From Juglans regia (Eukaryota > Streptophyta > Magnoliopsida > Fagales > Juglandaceae), in the NCBI RefSeq assembly GCF_001411555.2, contig NW_023361867.1:186001-250000 (forward strand): DNA of 64,000 nucleotides. Direction: 5' to 3'. Positions 1 through 10,195 of the stretch are shown one piece after another. Below the pieces are notes generated by a model, which had not been told where the DNA came from, searched no databases, and saw only the letters and a program-made list of their open reading frames with translations. The position numbers and the translations under genes were made by a program. Every line of letters begins with the position of its first letter. The stretch's first letter is position 1.

Positions 1-114
1 AGGCCAAAGTACTTGACCTTGACATCTTAGCTCAATCTGGCTGAGTTTCTAAATTTAATCATTTTCTCTTTCCTAAAGAAAATCTGATCTGATTGTGAAC
101 TTTTGCCTGAGCAG

Positions 115-386
115 ATGTGCAGGGGACATGCAAATATGGAACCCGAGTGGATTACATTTTGGTATCGCCAAATTCACCATACAAATTTGTTCCGGGTTCA
201 TACTCGGTCATACCATCCAAGGGTACTTTCGATCACCACATTGTAAAGGTCGACATAAAGAAAGCAGTGGAGAGTGTTCCAGAGAATGCCATCAGACAAG
301 GGAGGAAGATAAAACAGAAGGTTGAAAGAGTTTCAAACCAGTGCTCTTCAACAGCTATTTGGAGGCTAAAGGCTTGGTCACTCTGA
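115..386 (+). CDS. Last exon of a DNase I-like (EEP superfamily) protein, partial
   Basis: Reading in frame from 117 gives the C-terminal end of a plant endonuclease/exonuclease/phosphatase family protein. Visible blocks are CKYGTRVDYIL (the conserved substrate-pocket segment) and SYSVIPSKGTFDHHIVKVDI, the place of the terminal SDH catalytic motif. The Asp-His pair is kept, but the residue normally Ser is Phe here (TFDHH). The frame then runs through a basic tail and stops at 384-386. A pyrimidine-rich stretch ending in gcag at 111-114 is a good splice acceptor, so this is the final exon; earlier exons lie left of the window. The family hydrolyses phosphodiester bonds in nucleic acids or phosphoinositides; the actual substrate cannot be told from this piece. 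Confidence 0.72.
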
Positions 387-455
387 GTGGGGTTGGTAGG
401 AGTCCTGTAAATACTAAATTTTCCATCACAACAATAGTTATTTATTTGTAGCATG

Positions 456-461
456 AATAAA
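456..461 (+). terminator. Poly(A) signal AATAAA
   Basis: A canonical AATAAA lies 70 bp past the stop codon of the EEP exon, at a normal distance for a plant 3' UTR. It is the best candidate for the gene's polyadenylation signal; no cleavage site can be read directly. Confidence 0.45.
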
Positions 462-462
462 A

Positions 463-1733
463 GTAATTAAGTTTGTGGTGTGAATAATCATGCTAACTCT
501 ACCTTGGATATGAGTGAAAGCAAATCTGTAGGGGGGTTAACCTGTAACCCTTTTCAGTACCTATGGTCTTGTTCAATTATTTGATTAATTTAGTCATTAA
601 GTATTCATTTTGTGTTGTATTTTTGCTAAGGTTACACAGTAGACTAGACTATGCATAATAAACGTTTAGGAAACATGAATTAGATAATGCAAATAACGTC
701 ATCCAAATCAAACTAGACACTAGACTGGATTAAACAAAGACTCCAATTCGAAACAGAGCATAGAACAAGTAACTCCAAATGATGAAAGACTCCAAAACAG
801 AAGAGAACACTACAAATTATGGATTTCTAAATTTATTGGTTGACCTAATCTATTAAGGATGGCGCAGAGAAGAGCCAAAGGATGAAGAGACGAGAGGTTG
901 AGATGATAAACAGAGTGCTTAATCGTATATCTTGTATTGAATACATTATCTGTACCACTATATATATATTACAAGAATGAAATAAATAATATTCTGCCAG
1001 CGCATACTAACAAACTTAACAGAATTGGAAATGCATGCTTTATTTTCCTTTACATTAGTTTGTCTGGTGGAACCGTAGGCAGCTGGGTGTGCAAATCTTC
1101 TTTCTGCGGTAAATTCAGTAGAATCCGCATCACATATTCGGGCTACAACACATATGATATGATTTAGCAATATATAGAGAGACCCACATAATTCAAGTCA
1201 TGTGAAGATCAATTACTTGCTATCTTAATTGGTTAGTAAACATCTCCTAGCTAGCTACTAGAAATATTAATGCAAATAAGCATCCATCTATATTCATAAG
1301 CAAGTGTGACAACTTTTTCCTCTTTTTTTCTTAGTCCTGAAAATAATTTTTGAGGGAATCATTACTTTCCCATTTGGTTGAAACCCTAAAAAAAGATGTT
1401 CGATATATCTTGCAACCCTAAAAATCACTTCCCTCCACACCAAAATAACCAGCATTAAAAACCCACTAGAAACCTCTGGCATATTTTTGCCACAACCGTA
1501 CTCAACACACAGTCCAAACCGAACAATTTCTGTCATGAACTCCTGGCAGAACAATTTCTGATTTTCTTTTTCATTTCATGGTAAAACCAATTTAAAACTT
1601 GTTGACACAACTCAACTCATTTTCTGTCTATTCACAGATTAATACAATGAAAACACCTCATATGCATGCGGAAAATAAATATATGAAAGGGATATCCACA
1701 TACAGTGCATGGCATAAATAATTTACGAGTCGT
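463..1733. other. Intergenic, no gene recognised
   Basis: AT-rich sequence with only short, low-complexity open frames. No protein family, RNA gene or repeat boundary was recognised. Confidence 0.5.
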
Positions 1734-1909
1734 GCTACACAGAAGTTCCATACTCTGCACACCATTTAAAAACATGTGATTTTACTCTTTTACTCTCATA
1801 TTTCATATTACGAGGGTAAAATAGTAAAATCACATGTTCAATATGAGGGTAAAAGAGTAAAATCACATATTTTTAAGTGGTGTGCAGTAATATGGGACTT
1901 ATGTCTAGA
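1734..1909. mobile_element. MITE-like element with ~60-bp imperfect terminal inverted repeats
   Basis: The left arm (gctacacagaagttccatac... through tgtgattttactctttta) is matched in inverted orientation by the right arm (taaaagagtaaaatcacata... through tgggacttatgtctaga). About 60 bp pair on each side with a short loop near 1805-1845, and no coding capacity. The size (~176 bp) and structure fit a hairpin-type MITE. Ends are placed where inverted similarity fades. A clear target-site duplication was not found, so the superfamily is not assigned. Confidence 0.6.
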
Positions 1910-2317
1910 ATTTTACATAAGTACACATATATATACAAGTTATACAATAAATAAGTACTTATCTCAATGACTAGTGTCTCATGACAGAAAAAAAAAATCA
2001 TCTCAATGGTAAGGATCGAGATAAGCGAGCGAATATTGGATGGATGAGAAAGAAGACAAAGCAATATAAACCAAAAGTCACTAGATACATATATGAAGGC
2101 TGAAGGAAACCCACCCTAAAGGCTGAGAAGGATATTAACCACAAATGAGAGTGAAAATGGAGACAGGAATATGCACAGACAAAATGGGTCCAACAAAAGA
2201 CCTATTTCAAAACTAAAAAAAACAGATTCTGATGTACAGACAAAAATTTAATGGTGGCAGAAAGTTAAGATCATAAAAAGGAGACTCGAGCTCTATGATT
2301 ATCTGGTATGTGAAGTT

Positions 2318-2455
2318 GTGAACAGTCATTTGTGCGTACAAATACTCATAAAAGTAGTATTTTCATTATTCACATGAATAAATATTGTTTCTGTAAATAT
2401 CCGTGTGTATGAATAAATACTTTACGAGTATTAGTACACACGGATGACCTTGTGT
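2318..2455. mobile_element. Second MITE-like inverted repeat
   Basis: Left arm gtcatttgtgcgtacaaat...actcataaaagtagtat pairs imperfectly with right arm ataaatactttacgagtatt...gtacacacggatgac, about 40 bp per arm in a ~138-bp element. It has no coding capacity. The ends are approximate and no target-site duplication was identified. The sequence differs from the 1734-1909 element. Confidence 0.5.
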
Positions 2456-2462
2456 GAAGCAG

Positions 2463-2478
2463 AACTTGCATATTACTT
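2463..2478. repeat. LINE target-site duplication, left copy
   Basis: AACTTGCATATTACTT here is repeated exactly at 13363-13378 and brackets the minus-strand LINE. It runs straight into the poly(T) that is the LINE's poly(A) tail. Confidence 0.93.
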
Positions 2479-2522
2479 TTTTTTTTTTTTTTTTATAAGA
2501 AATGGCTTTCATCTATTTTGCA

Positions 2523-2841
2523 TCAAGGATTACAAGAGATCTTATCAACCCAAATAACATGGGCGATAGACTCAGGTACAAGATCCCCCCACACAATCAA
2601 ATCGTCCACATTCCATGCCATTGTAGCTAACTTATGAGCAACACAGTTACCTAATCGATTAACATGTTGACATAAACAAACATCAAAAAGAGACATTAAT
2701 CTTTTAACTTCTAAGGTCAAATTTCCTAAACATGCTGTAGTTTGTAGTGCCTCTTGTTGCAGACTGTCCACTACTGTCTTGCAGTCTGATTCCACCATTA
2801 ACTTTGTGATCCCAGATTGGAGGCATAGCTGAAGACCCCTA
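2523..2841 (-). pseudogene. LINE ORF2, C-terminal part of RNase H
   Basis: The minus-strand frame shows VESDCKTVVDSLQQ, then HVNRLGNCVAHKLA and a WGDLVPESI tail. This is the second half of the plant RNase H-like (RVT_3) domain that closes L1 ORF2, with the catalytic Asp in ESD and the HVNR..N..AH block. The first half of the domain lies on the far side of the gag-only LTR insertion (5129-5590). When the insertion and one TSD copy are ignored the frame continues without a break, so the insertion hit an otherwise readable RNase H domain. Confidence 0.85.
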
Positions 2842-2846
2842 AGTAC
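2842..2846. repeat. TSD of gag-only LTR element, left copy
   Basis: AGTAC here and at 5124-5128 directly flank the TG...CA ends of the element. Confidence 0.9.
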
Positions 2847-3269
2847 TGTTAGGAATTTAGACCTCCTAAATTCACCCCCTAGAATCCACCTTTGGTGAAA
2901 TATGAAGAAAAACAGAGAAATAATAATAACACAAGAATTTACGTGGAAACTCCCAAAACAGGAGAAAAAACCACCAGACCCAGAGAAGAAAATACACTAT
3001 GTAAAAAATTATTACAATCACACAATTTTTCCCCTCACCCCAAATGACACCCACAAAGCTTCCCCACTAGCAAAACTTTAACTCTCACCTCTTTCCTTTT
3101 TACAAGAAAAGGCTAATAGAGGATTTTTACTAGAGTCACAAGTTGCTAAATAAGCTTATGACTTGGTGTGTTTAACTAAGAGGCTAGGCCCTCTTATTTA
3201 TAGGCATGGGCCTTGGCTCCCTTTACAAATCCCATCGGTGTGGGATTCCAAAGGAGCACAAACCCAACA
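2847..3269 (-). repeat. 3' LTR of gag-only element
   Basis: This is 423 bp, TGTTAGGAATTT...CCCAACA on the plus strand. I saw no difference from the 4701-5123 copy. Confidence 0.93.
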
Positions 3270-3280
3270 ATCTCCACCTT
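3270..3280 (-). promoter_or_regulatory. Polypurine tract of gag-only element
   Basis: On the minus strand AAGGTGGAGAT lies just upstream of the 3' LTR, the expected place for plus-strand DNA priming. Confidence 0.6.
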
Positions 3281-3615
3281 GCGACTTTGGCTGATCCCAC
3301 AGCCACGCTCCACCGCAATGAAGATCTTCATAGTTTCTGCTATCATGCTCCACCATAAAAGCATACCCACTCAGAATAAACCAATTCCAAGCATTTCAAT
3401 TTCGGCTCATGTCGAAAAATAACCTTGCTGAAAAATTATGGTGCAACTTCCACGTTTGGCTTTCCTGGAAGTTCATCAGCCATCGACATAAATATCCACC
3501 ACACCCTACATTAATGCCAAACCAATGCTTGTGTGCAAATTTGTGGACCCGCTAACATTAACACATCCTCTATCATGACAACTTAATGGCATGCCATGAG
3601 GATGTACATGTCCCT

Positions 3616-4470
3616 TTAACAGACATCTTCTTCCATGGAGAGGGACATAACGTTAGTTTCATTATCAGTATCTCCATTTACTGACTTGGAGCCACTTGCC
3701 GAACCTGCTCCTGTTCTTGGACAATTTTTCTTGACGTGCCCAGATTGTCCACACCCCCAGCAGACTACTTTCATCTTCATGGAGTTCTTCTTCTTCCCAT
3801 TACCAGCTACTACCACTGCTAAGTTCACAGGTGGACCATTTCTTCCACCACCTAGTCTTCTCTCTTCAGAAAAGAGTTTACTGGTAACCTCTGAAAAAAT
3901 TATTTTCTCCTTCCCATGTATCAAAATAGGCTTCATATGCTCATAGGAAGATGGAAGAGACCAGATGAGCCTCAAGGCTTGATCCTCATCATCAATTTTA
4001 ACTCCAATAGATTCTAGCTCAGAGACAATACCATTGAGAACACTTAAATGATCTGAAATAGTCGTACCTTCACTCATATGCAGTGTATGAAACTGCTCCT
4101 TTAGGTACACCCGATTTGAGACGCCTTTTGTCTGATACAACTCTTCTAGCTTTTCCCAGAGTTCCTTTGCCGTAGATATTCCATGTATATTTGCAAGAAC
4201 ATTCTTGGCCAAGCACAGACGTATCGCACTTGCTGCTCTCAAATCCAGATCTTCCCAATCTTCATCGCTCATTACAGATCTGCTCTTTGTTTGATCAGTC
4301 ACGCTAGTATCACTGCTGACTTCAGGGGTTGGTCTGCCTTTCAATGCCTTGTGTAATCCTGATTGAATCAAAACATCCTTGACTTGAACTTGCCACAAGC
4401 CAAAATTGATTCTCCCATCAAATTTCTCCACCTCATATCTGATAGAATTTGAAATCTTACTTCCTGACAT
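3616..4470 (-). CDS. gag: Copia-type Gag (UBN2-like) with CCHC zinc knuckle
   Basis: An intact 284-residue reading frame. The N-terminal half (about residues 10-200) has the copia Gag/UBN2 pattern: FDGRINFGLWQ, ELWEKLEELYQ, LKEQFHTLHM and a LIWSLPSSY block. Near residue 235 there is a retroviral-type knuckle CWGCGQSGHVKKNC (CX2CX4HX4C). The C-terminus is short and acidic. Gag forms the particle and packages RNA; here it is the element's only protein, so pol functions would have to come from a related autonomous copia element. No stop or frameshift is seen, unusual for a nested element and consistent with recent insertion. The start Met (MSGSKISNS) is typical for the family. Confidence 0.92.
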   Translation of the reverse strand: MSGSKISNSIRYEVEKFDGRINFGLWQVQVKDVLIQSGLHKALKGRPTPEVSSDTSVTDQTKSRSVMSDEDWEDLDLRAASAIRLCLAKNVLANIHGISTAKELWEKLEELYQTKGVSNRVYLKEQFHTLHMSEGTTISDHLSVLNGIVSELESIGVKIDDEDQALRLIWSLPSSYEHMKPILIHGKEKIIFSEVTSKLFSEERRLGGGRNGPPVNLAVVVAGNGKKKNSMKMKVVCWGCGQSGHVKKNCPRTGAGSASGSKSVNGDTDNETNVMSLSMEEDVC

Positions 4471-4686
4471 TGCCTCGATGAATTTTACCGTAGAAATGAA
4501 TGGTACTCACTAAGTAAGTTCCCAGGAAAGATTATAATCTTTCCTAGACAGAACTTCAAGGTTCCCAGGAAAGATTGGAGGGTCACACTGGACCACTTAA
4601 ATACCAATCTCCTAGACAGAACCTCCTTAGACTGTACGTATCCACACTACCACACCAAAGCTCCACCCACCAAAAAGAACCTAGTG

Positions 4687-4698
4687 GCTCTGATACCA
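4687..4698 (-). promoter_or_regulatory. Primer-binding site, Met-tRNA type
   Basis: On the minus strand TGGTATCAGAGC lies 2 bp inside the 5' LTR. This is the standard plant initiator-Met tRNA primer site and fixes the element's orientation. Confidence 0.92.
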
Positions 4699-4700
4699 CT

Positions 4701-5123
4701 TGTTAGGAATTTAGACCTCCTAAATTCACCCCCTAGAATCCACCTTTGGTGAAATATGAAGAAAAACAGAGAAATAATAATAACACAAGAATTTACGTGG
4801 AAACTCCCAAAACAGGAGAAAAAACCACCAGACCCAGAGAAGAAAATACACTATGTAAAAAATTATTACAATCACACAATTTTTCCCCTCACCCCAAATG
4901 ACACCCACAAAGCTTCCCCACTAGCAAAACTTTAACTCTCACCTCTTTCCTTTTTACAAGAAAAGGCTAATAGAGGATTTTTACTAGAGTCACAAGTTGC
5001 TAAATAAGCTTATGACTTGGTGTGTTTAACTAAGAGGCTAGGCCCTCTTATTTATAGGCATGGGCCTTGGCTCCCTTTACAAATCCCATCGGTGTGGGAT
5101 TCCAAAGGAGCACAAACCCAACA
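4701..5123 (-). repeat. 5' LTR of gag-only element
   Basis: 423 bp, TG...CA. It holds a TATAAATA box on the minus strand at about 5049-5056, the probable promoter. Confidence 0.93.
5050..5056 (-). promoter_or_regulatory. TATA box in 5' LTR
   Basis: TATAAAT on the minus strand inside the 5' LTR. The same box occurs in the 3' LTR near 3196-3202. Position and sequence are right for an LTR promoter; activity is inferred. Confidence 0.5.
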
Positions 5124-5128
5124 AGTAC
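5124..5128. repeat. TSD of gag-only LTR element, right copy
   Basis: AGTAC, matching 2842-2846. Confidence 0.9.
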
Positions 5129-7281
5129 TGCTACTAGCTCGACAGTTTCTGGTTCATCAATATGGAGTTCTACCTTGCTGGCTGCAAAGATAACAACTCC
5201 TCTTTCATCTCTAAGCACTGCTCCAATCCCTGCTTTCTTCTTATAAAAAAACAAAGCTCCATCAATATTAAGTTTCAGGAAACCCGCTGGAGGAGGACCC
5301 CAACAACAATTTTGATGATTCTGGTTTGTGCTTTTCTGTTGAGAGAGAAAAACATAACTACTTTGGACAGAAATAGCATAATCAACAACATTTTTAATAG
5401 GTAAGGTGACCGCATCATGTATTTTTTTATTTCTCCTGAACCAAAGACTCCAAGCTATCAGGAAAAAATTCTGCAGTTCCTCTTTTGTACAGGTATTGTG
5501 CACATGTTGGATTAAGTCAATGAAATAGAGAGGTTTTGGGATATCAAATATTCCAGGCAAGTGACCTTTCCAAAATTCAACTGAGGGCAAAAAACAATGG
5601 CATGACCCAAGTCTTCAACCAGTTCAGAGCACATGCTGCATCTTGGATCAAGATCAACATGTTTCTTGAGTAGGTTTGAGCAAGTTGGCAAACAATCTTT
5701 GCATGTTTCCACGCAAAAATCCTAACTTTCAATGGCACCTTCATTCGCCAAATTGCTCTCCATAGGCTATTTAACATATTGCTGTTAGAGCTCTGCCCTT
5801 CTGAATCATTGATAACCCTTTGTAGCAGTTTGTAGGCACTTCGAACATTGTATTCCCCACTTCTCTCTTCAGTCCACATCCACCTATCTTCATTCCCCAC
5901 TGGACAGATAATTATTCTCAAAATTTTCTCTGTTATTATTGGATTGAAGAGAGCCCGTACTTTTTGAGTATCCCACCATCTATTTTCCACAATGATGAGA
6001 GAGTCCATAGTTTCTATAATACCTTCCTGAACCCCTCCTATTATTTGCTCCTGAACCAAGTTTCTGTAACCAGGCACCCATGGATCTTGCCATATCCTTG
6101 TAGTCTTCCCATCTCCTATTCTCCTTTGACATCCCTCCAAAAGCAAAGATCTTGTTTCCCATATTCCTCTCCAAGCATAAGAAGGGTTGTGATGAAGTTT
6201 TGATTCCAGAAAATCTGTTCTAGGAAAATATCTTGCCTTAAAAACTTGATACAGTAGGGAATCCATTTGAGTAACAAGCCTCCATCCTTGTTTTGCAAGT
6301 AGAGCTGTGTTAAAAAGTTTAAGATCTTTGAATCCTAACCCCCCTTGAAACTTTGATTTGCACATTTTCTTCCAATTAATCCAGTGGATCTTTTTTTGGT
6401 TATCAGAACTGCCCAACCAAAATTTTGCCATCAAACTCTCAAGATCTTTAAAAAGAAAATCGGGTAGTTTAAAGCAACTCATAGCATAAGTTGGTATGGC
6501 CAAAGCCACAGCCTTGAGTAACACTTCATTTCCTCCTTGGGAGAGTTGTTTCTCCTTCCAACATCGCAGCTTCTTCCATACTCTTGACTTGATTTCAGAG
6601 AAAACAGTAGACTTCTTCCTCCCAATCATTGGAGGCAAACCCAAATATTTTTCATACTGTTGTGTCACACTTCCACCCCACAAGTTTCTGATTTCCTCTT
6701 GCATTGTAGCACTTACATTTTTACTAAACACCATACTCGTCTTTTCCATGTTCAATTTTTGCCCAGATGCCAACTCATACCTCTTTAAAACAGCTTGTAA
6801 TTCAAGGTTAGTGTGCACATCAGCCTTGCAAAAGATGACACTATCATCTGCAAAAAGTAAGTGGTTTATAGCTGGAGCACCTCTGCAAATTCGAATACCA
6901 GGTATCACTGAGGCCATAGCTGGTTGTTTCAACAATTGAACTAGTCCATCAGTGCATAATAGGAAGAGATAAGGGGACAATGGATCCCCTTGTCTCAACC
7001 CTCTAGTTGGACTAAAGCACCCTTTTGGGACTCCATTCAATAAAACCGAAAAGGAGACTGAGGAAACATAATGCATAACCAAGTTGATCCACCTAGCTTC
7101 AAACCCCATTTAAAACATAACCCTTTCCAAGAAATCCCACTCAACTCAGTCATAAGCTTTACTCATGTCTAGTTTAATGGACATATAGCCTTTCTTCCCC
7201 CTTCTTTTGTGTCTTAGAAAATGAATAATCTCATAAGCCACTAAAACATTATCTGTAATTAATCTACCTGGCACAAAAGCT
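5129..7281 (-). pseudogene. LINE ORF2: reverse transcriptase core, zf-RVT and start of RNase H
   Basis: The main frame (7109 down to about 5577) shows the RT blocks GLRQGDPLSPYLF, the catalytic FADDS, the LNMEKTSMVFS thumb region, then the zf-RVT region with WR.IWRMKVPLKVRIFAWK. A neighbouring frame (5590-5129) carries the linker and the first half of RNase H (LKLNIDGA, GIGAVLRDERG), so a small frameshift lies near 5580-5712. Upstream of 7109, codons from 7281 read [18 protein letters not shown] and [10 protein letters not shown]. Two in-frame stops interrupt this stretch, one right after KAYD (near 7150) and one just before MGFEARW (near 7112). The first is probably an Arg CGA turned into TGA, the second a Lys AAA turned into TAA. 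The protein is therefore non-functional. Confidence 0.9.
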
Positions 7282-7286
7282 GATTG
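7282..7286. repeat. TSD of solo LTR, left copy
   Basis: GATTG, repeated at 10191-10195, flanks TGTAACG...GTTACA ends. Confidence 0.85.
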
Positions 7287-10190
7287 TGTAACGCCCCAAA
7301 CCTGGTTGGCCTGGAGAATTACTACCTGTCACTTAAGAACATGTTTTCCAACACAACTAAAATAAAACTCCAAAACTTTATTAGCAAAACTCAATCTCAA
7401 GTACTCTAAATAACCACATTGAAACTCTACAAAGTTATTACTGCAGCAAAATAAGCTAAGGAGTCCAAAATCTCCCGGTAGTCATAACAAACAAAACTAA
7501 TAACTTCAAAAGTCTTACTAAACCCAAGCCCAAGATATAATTAAATCTAAAAGACATAAGACATCAGAATTCCTTCTTCTCACATCCTCTCTCAGCTTAA
7601 TCATGCTCACCAATCTAATCCAGGTCCTCAGTTGGACTCTCCACATCATCTGAAAAATATTATGAAGATAGGGGGTGAGTTATTAACAACTCAGTAAGCA
7701 GAAATCATATGCTAGATGTAAACATGAGCATTTACAAAGTAGAGCATGCAGAACAAAATATTTTCCAGAGTTATCATGCAGAACAGAACATATTTCCAAA
7801 AGTAACAGAGCGATGGTTTTAAGACAAGTAAAAACCATAGTGCTTTGGCATAACATAAACTGAGTATCATCATCAGATCAAAACAGAGCATCAAACAGAG
7901 CAGAGACCATGTTTCACCCCCGTGGTAGGGTTGTGCTAACCCCGGTGGCCAAACCAGGCAGAGACAGAGGTGAAATATTTCCTTTATTCTTCTCGGAGCC
8001 CCGAGTGTGCACACAGGAAAGACCACAATAAAACCACTTTGTTTCCAAAGTGGGTGCACTCAGAGACAGAGAAGTTGGTACCAACCCAAACAGAGCAGAG
8101 CATAACAGAGCAGAGCAGAGACAGAGTCAGATACAAATACTAGTACACCATGCCAAAGGTTTTCAGATGTTATATCAAAATAATACAGAGTACCAAAACA
8201 GAATCAGACAGTTTACACACGCTGAACACAAAAGCCAGAACATCTTTCTAAATAAATGCACAACTTTTCATATTCTCGATATCGCTCTTTTTTCAGATTT
8301 CAGAAACCACATGACAGAATTTAGCTCATGTCTACACAATGCATGTCAGAACATATTTTTCTATTTTTCGTACAGATTTCATGAGTATGCAAATAAACGG
8401 TCGAGGTTGGTTTTGTTTTTTCCAAGTTCTCATTTCACCACAAAAATATGCAAAGTTTTCAGAAAATCAACTTCAGTCTCAAAAATTCGTGTAAGGACTA
8501 GCATAGGAATCCCGCTTACCTGACTCCTGCAACGCATTATCTATGACTTGAATACGGTCTCTATCCGTCTCGTCACCTATTCATAAAAATAATATAAACT
8601 AAATATTAAAGTCCAACAACACAAAATTGGTCTTAGACAACTTAAGACCCAATTTCTAGACCATAATTCAGTAAGTTTAATCAAACTCAATCAGCCAAAT
8701 AATAATCCGGACAGCCCACACTTCGACCCAAAATATTCTATACCAATCTCAATATTGTCCAATACAAGTATCAAAACCAATGTCAACTCCGATTATCACT
8801 CACTCACACTTATTTCAGCAGCTCATACTCCCAAGCAATCGTCAACAATTTAACCAGGACAACACTACACACTACTCTCTCTCCGTTTACAACTCCACAA
8901 TAGGAAAATATATCTCAACACTTCTAGATGGTAAAAAGGCCCCAACAAACCCTTCTAAACATTTCCAAAACATCAAACCAATAATCCAAAAATATATCAT
9001 CACTTCCTAAAAATCACCAATATTCACCATGACCAACGTCAAACTCAAAACACCAATATTTAAACCCGAAACAGCCAACAAATTTCATAGTATAAACCAA
9101 TCTCATACAAAAACTCCATCATCCAATCCAACCGATCCCCTTGCTCCTCGGACTCAGTTCGGCACAACCAATAAATTCACAGTAAATATGAATTAGCACA
9201 GAAATACATTTAAATATCAAAAGTTCTTTGGGAATAATACTTACAATGCTATAATATAATTTTTGAAAGATCACGAAAGTGCTAGAATCGGCAACGCAGC
9301 AACAAAATAGTGCCAAAAGCACTGTGGCCGTGGGTCTCAAAAACTCACTTTTGAACGGGTGTAAACGAAGACCCGAGATTGATAGGGTAGGGCTTAGGGA
9401 TGTCGGTGAAGCTAGTGGTGGTGGTGGTTGGCCGTGGGTGGCGGCGAAATAGGCGATTGAAGTGCAAAAACACCCAAAACGAAAATGTTGATGGTGGGGC
9501 TTCACCGGTGACAGATCGGAGGTGGGGTTGGGTCCATTGGGTTGCTAGAAGGTCGAGGATGATGTGGTGAGAAGATGGTGGCCGGAGGTGGCACGACGAC
9601 GGCACAGCGGCGCAAGGAATGCCGCGGCTTCGTGTGGTGCGTGGAGGCTAACGGCGGCGCGGCTGGGGCTGGAAATCGGAGGGGGAGGTCGCCGGTGGGT
9701 GGGGGTGCTGGGAAGCCGGGCGGTGTCGACCACCGCCGGCGGAAGGCGGCGGGCTGGGGAGGAGAAGGATCGGACGAAGAGAGAGAGAGGGAGGGGGGGT
9801 TGCGGCGCGCGGGAGGAAACCAGAAGAAGAAAAAAAAAAGAAAAGAAAAAAAAGAAAAAGGAAGGAAAAAGAAAAGAGGAAAGAGAAAAAGTAGGGAAAG
9901 AAATGAGGTACAATCCTCACATCTTGGGTCACAAAAAAAATGATCCAACGGAAACGGTTTTAAAACAGCAAGTGAAATAAAACAATTCAAACGCAATGAT
10001 TAAAATGAAAATAAATAATTAAACCCAACAACAAGTTAATTTAATTCGAGAAGAAATTTAAACACATAACAATAATTAATTTAAAGAAAGCACTTCAAAA
10101 ATTATTTTTTTTTAAACAAGAGAATAAATTTTGAATTAATAAAAATAATTCATTCATTAAAAAAATACACTAAAAATACGGGATGTTACA
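7287..10190. mobile_element. Long solo LTR (~2.9 kb), gypsy-like ends
   Basis: The insertion begins TGTAACGCCCC, ends GGGATGTTACA, and has a 5-bp TSD (GATTG). Such ends are typical of long LTRs of plant Ty3/gypsy families. I found no internal direct repeat, primer site, Gag or Pol sequence, so it is best explained as a single LTR left after recombination between two LTRs. Orientation cannot be fixed because the ends are near-palindromic. It interrupts LINE ORF2 between the LESQ and AFVPGR blocks of reverse transcriptase. A GC-rich tract and a long purine tract lie at 9550-9906. Long open frames there (for example Pro/Ser-rich ones at 9502-9996) look like composition artefacts. Confidence 0.78.
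9822..9891 (+). repeat. 70-bp uninterrupted purine tract
   Basis: The run contains only A and G (mostly A) and directly follows a GC-rich block. It lies within the solo LTR. Mirror-like polypurine runs can form triplex DNA; no function is shown. Confidence 0.8.
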
Positions 10191-10195
10191 GATTG
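10191..10195. repeat. TSD of solo LTR, right copy
   Basis: GATTG, matching 7282-7286. Confidence 0.85.

Larger units (their letters stand above)
2847..5123 (-). mobile_element. Non-autonomous LTR retrotransposon carrying only gag (TR-GAG-like)
   Basis: Two 423-bp direct LTRs (2847-3269 and 4701-5123) begin TG and end CA, with a 5-bp AGTAC TSD. The interior is only 1431 bp and holds one gag ORF (3616-4470) with no protease, integrase, reverse transcriptase or RNase H. A primer-binding site matching initiator Met-tRNA adjoins the right LTR, so transcription runs on the minus strand. The layout matches the class described as TR-GAG: terminal repeats plus gag only. The LTRs looked identical when read line by line, which points to a recent insertion. 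It sits inside the RNase H domain of the host LINE. Confidence 0.93.

Noticed and set aside
4687..4698. Possible tRNA-derived sequence
   Set aside because: Only the 12-bp primer-binding complement is present; no cloverleaf.
9502..9996. Several overlapping 90-160-codon open frames on both strands (Pro/Ser/Phe-rich or Lys/Arg/Gly-rich)
   Set aside because: They result from a GC-rich block and a purine run in the solo LTR; all frames are low complexity and no domain is seen.
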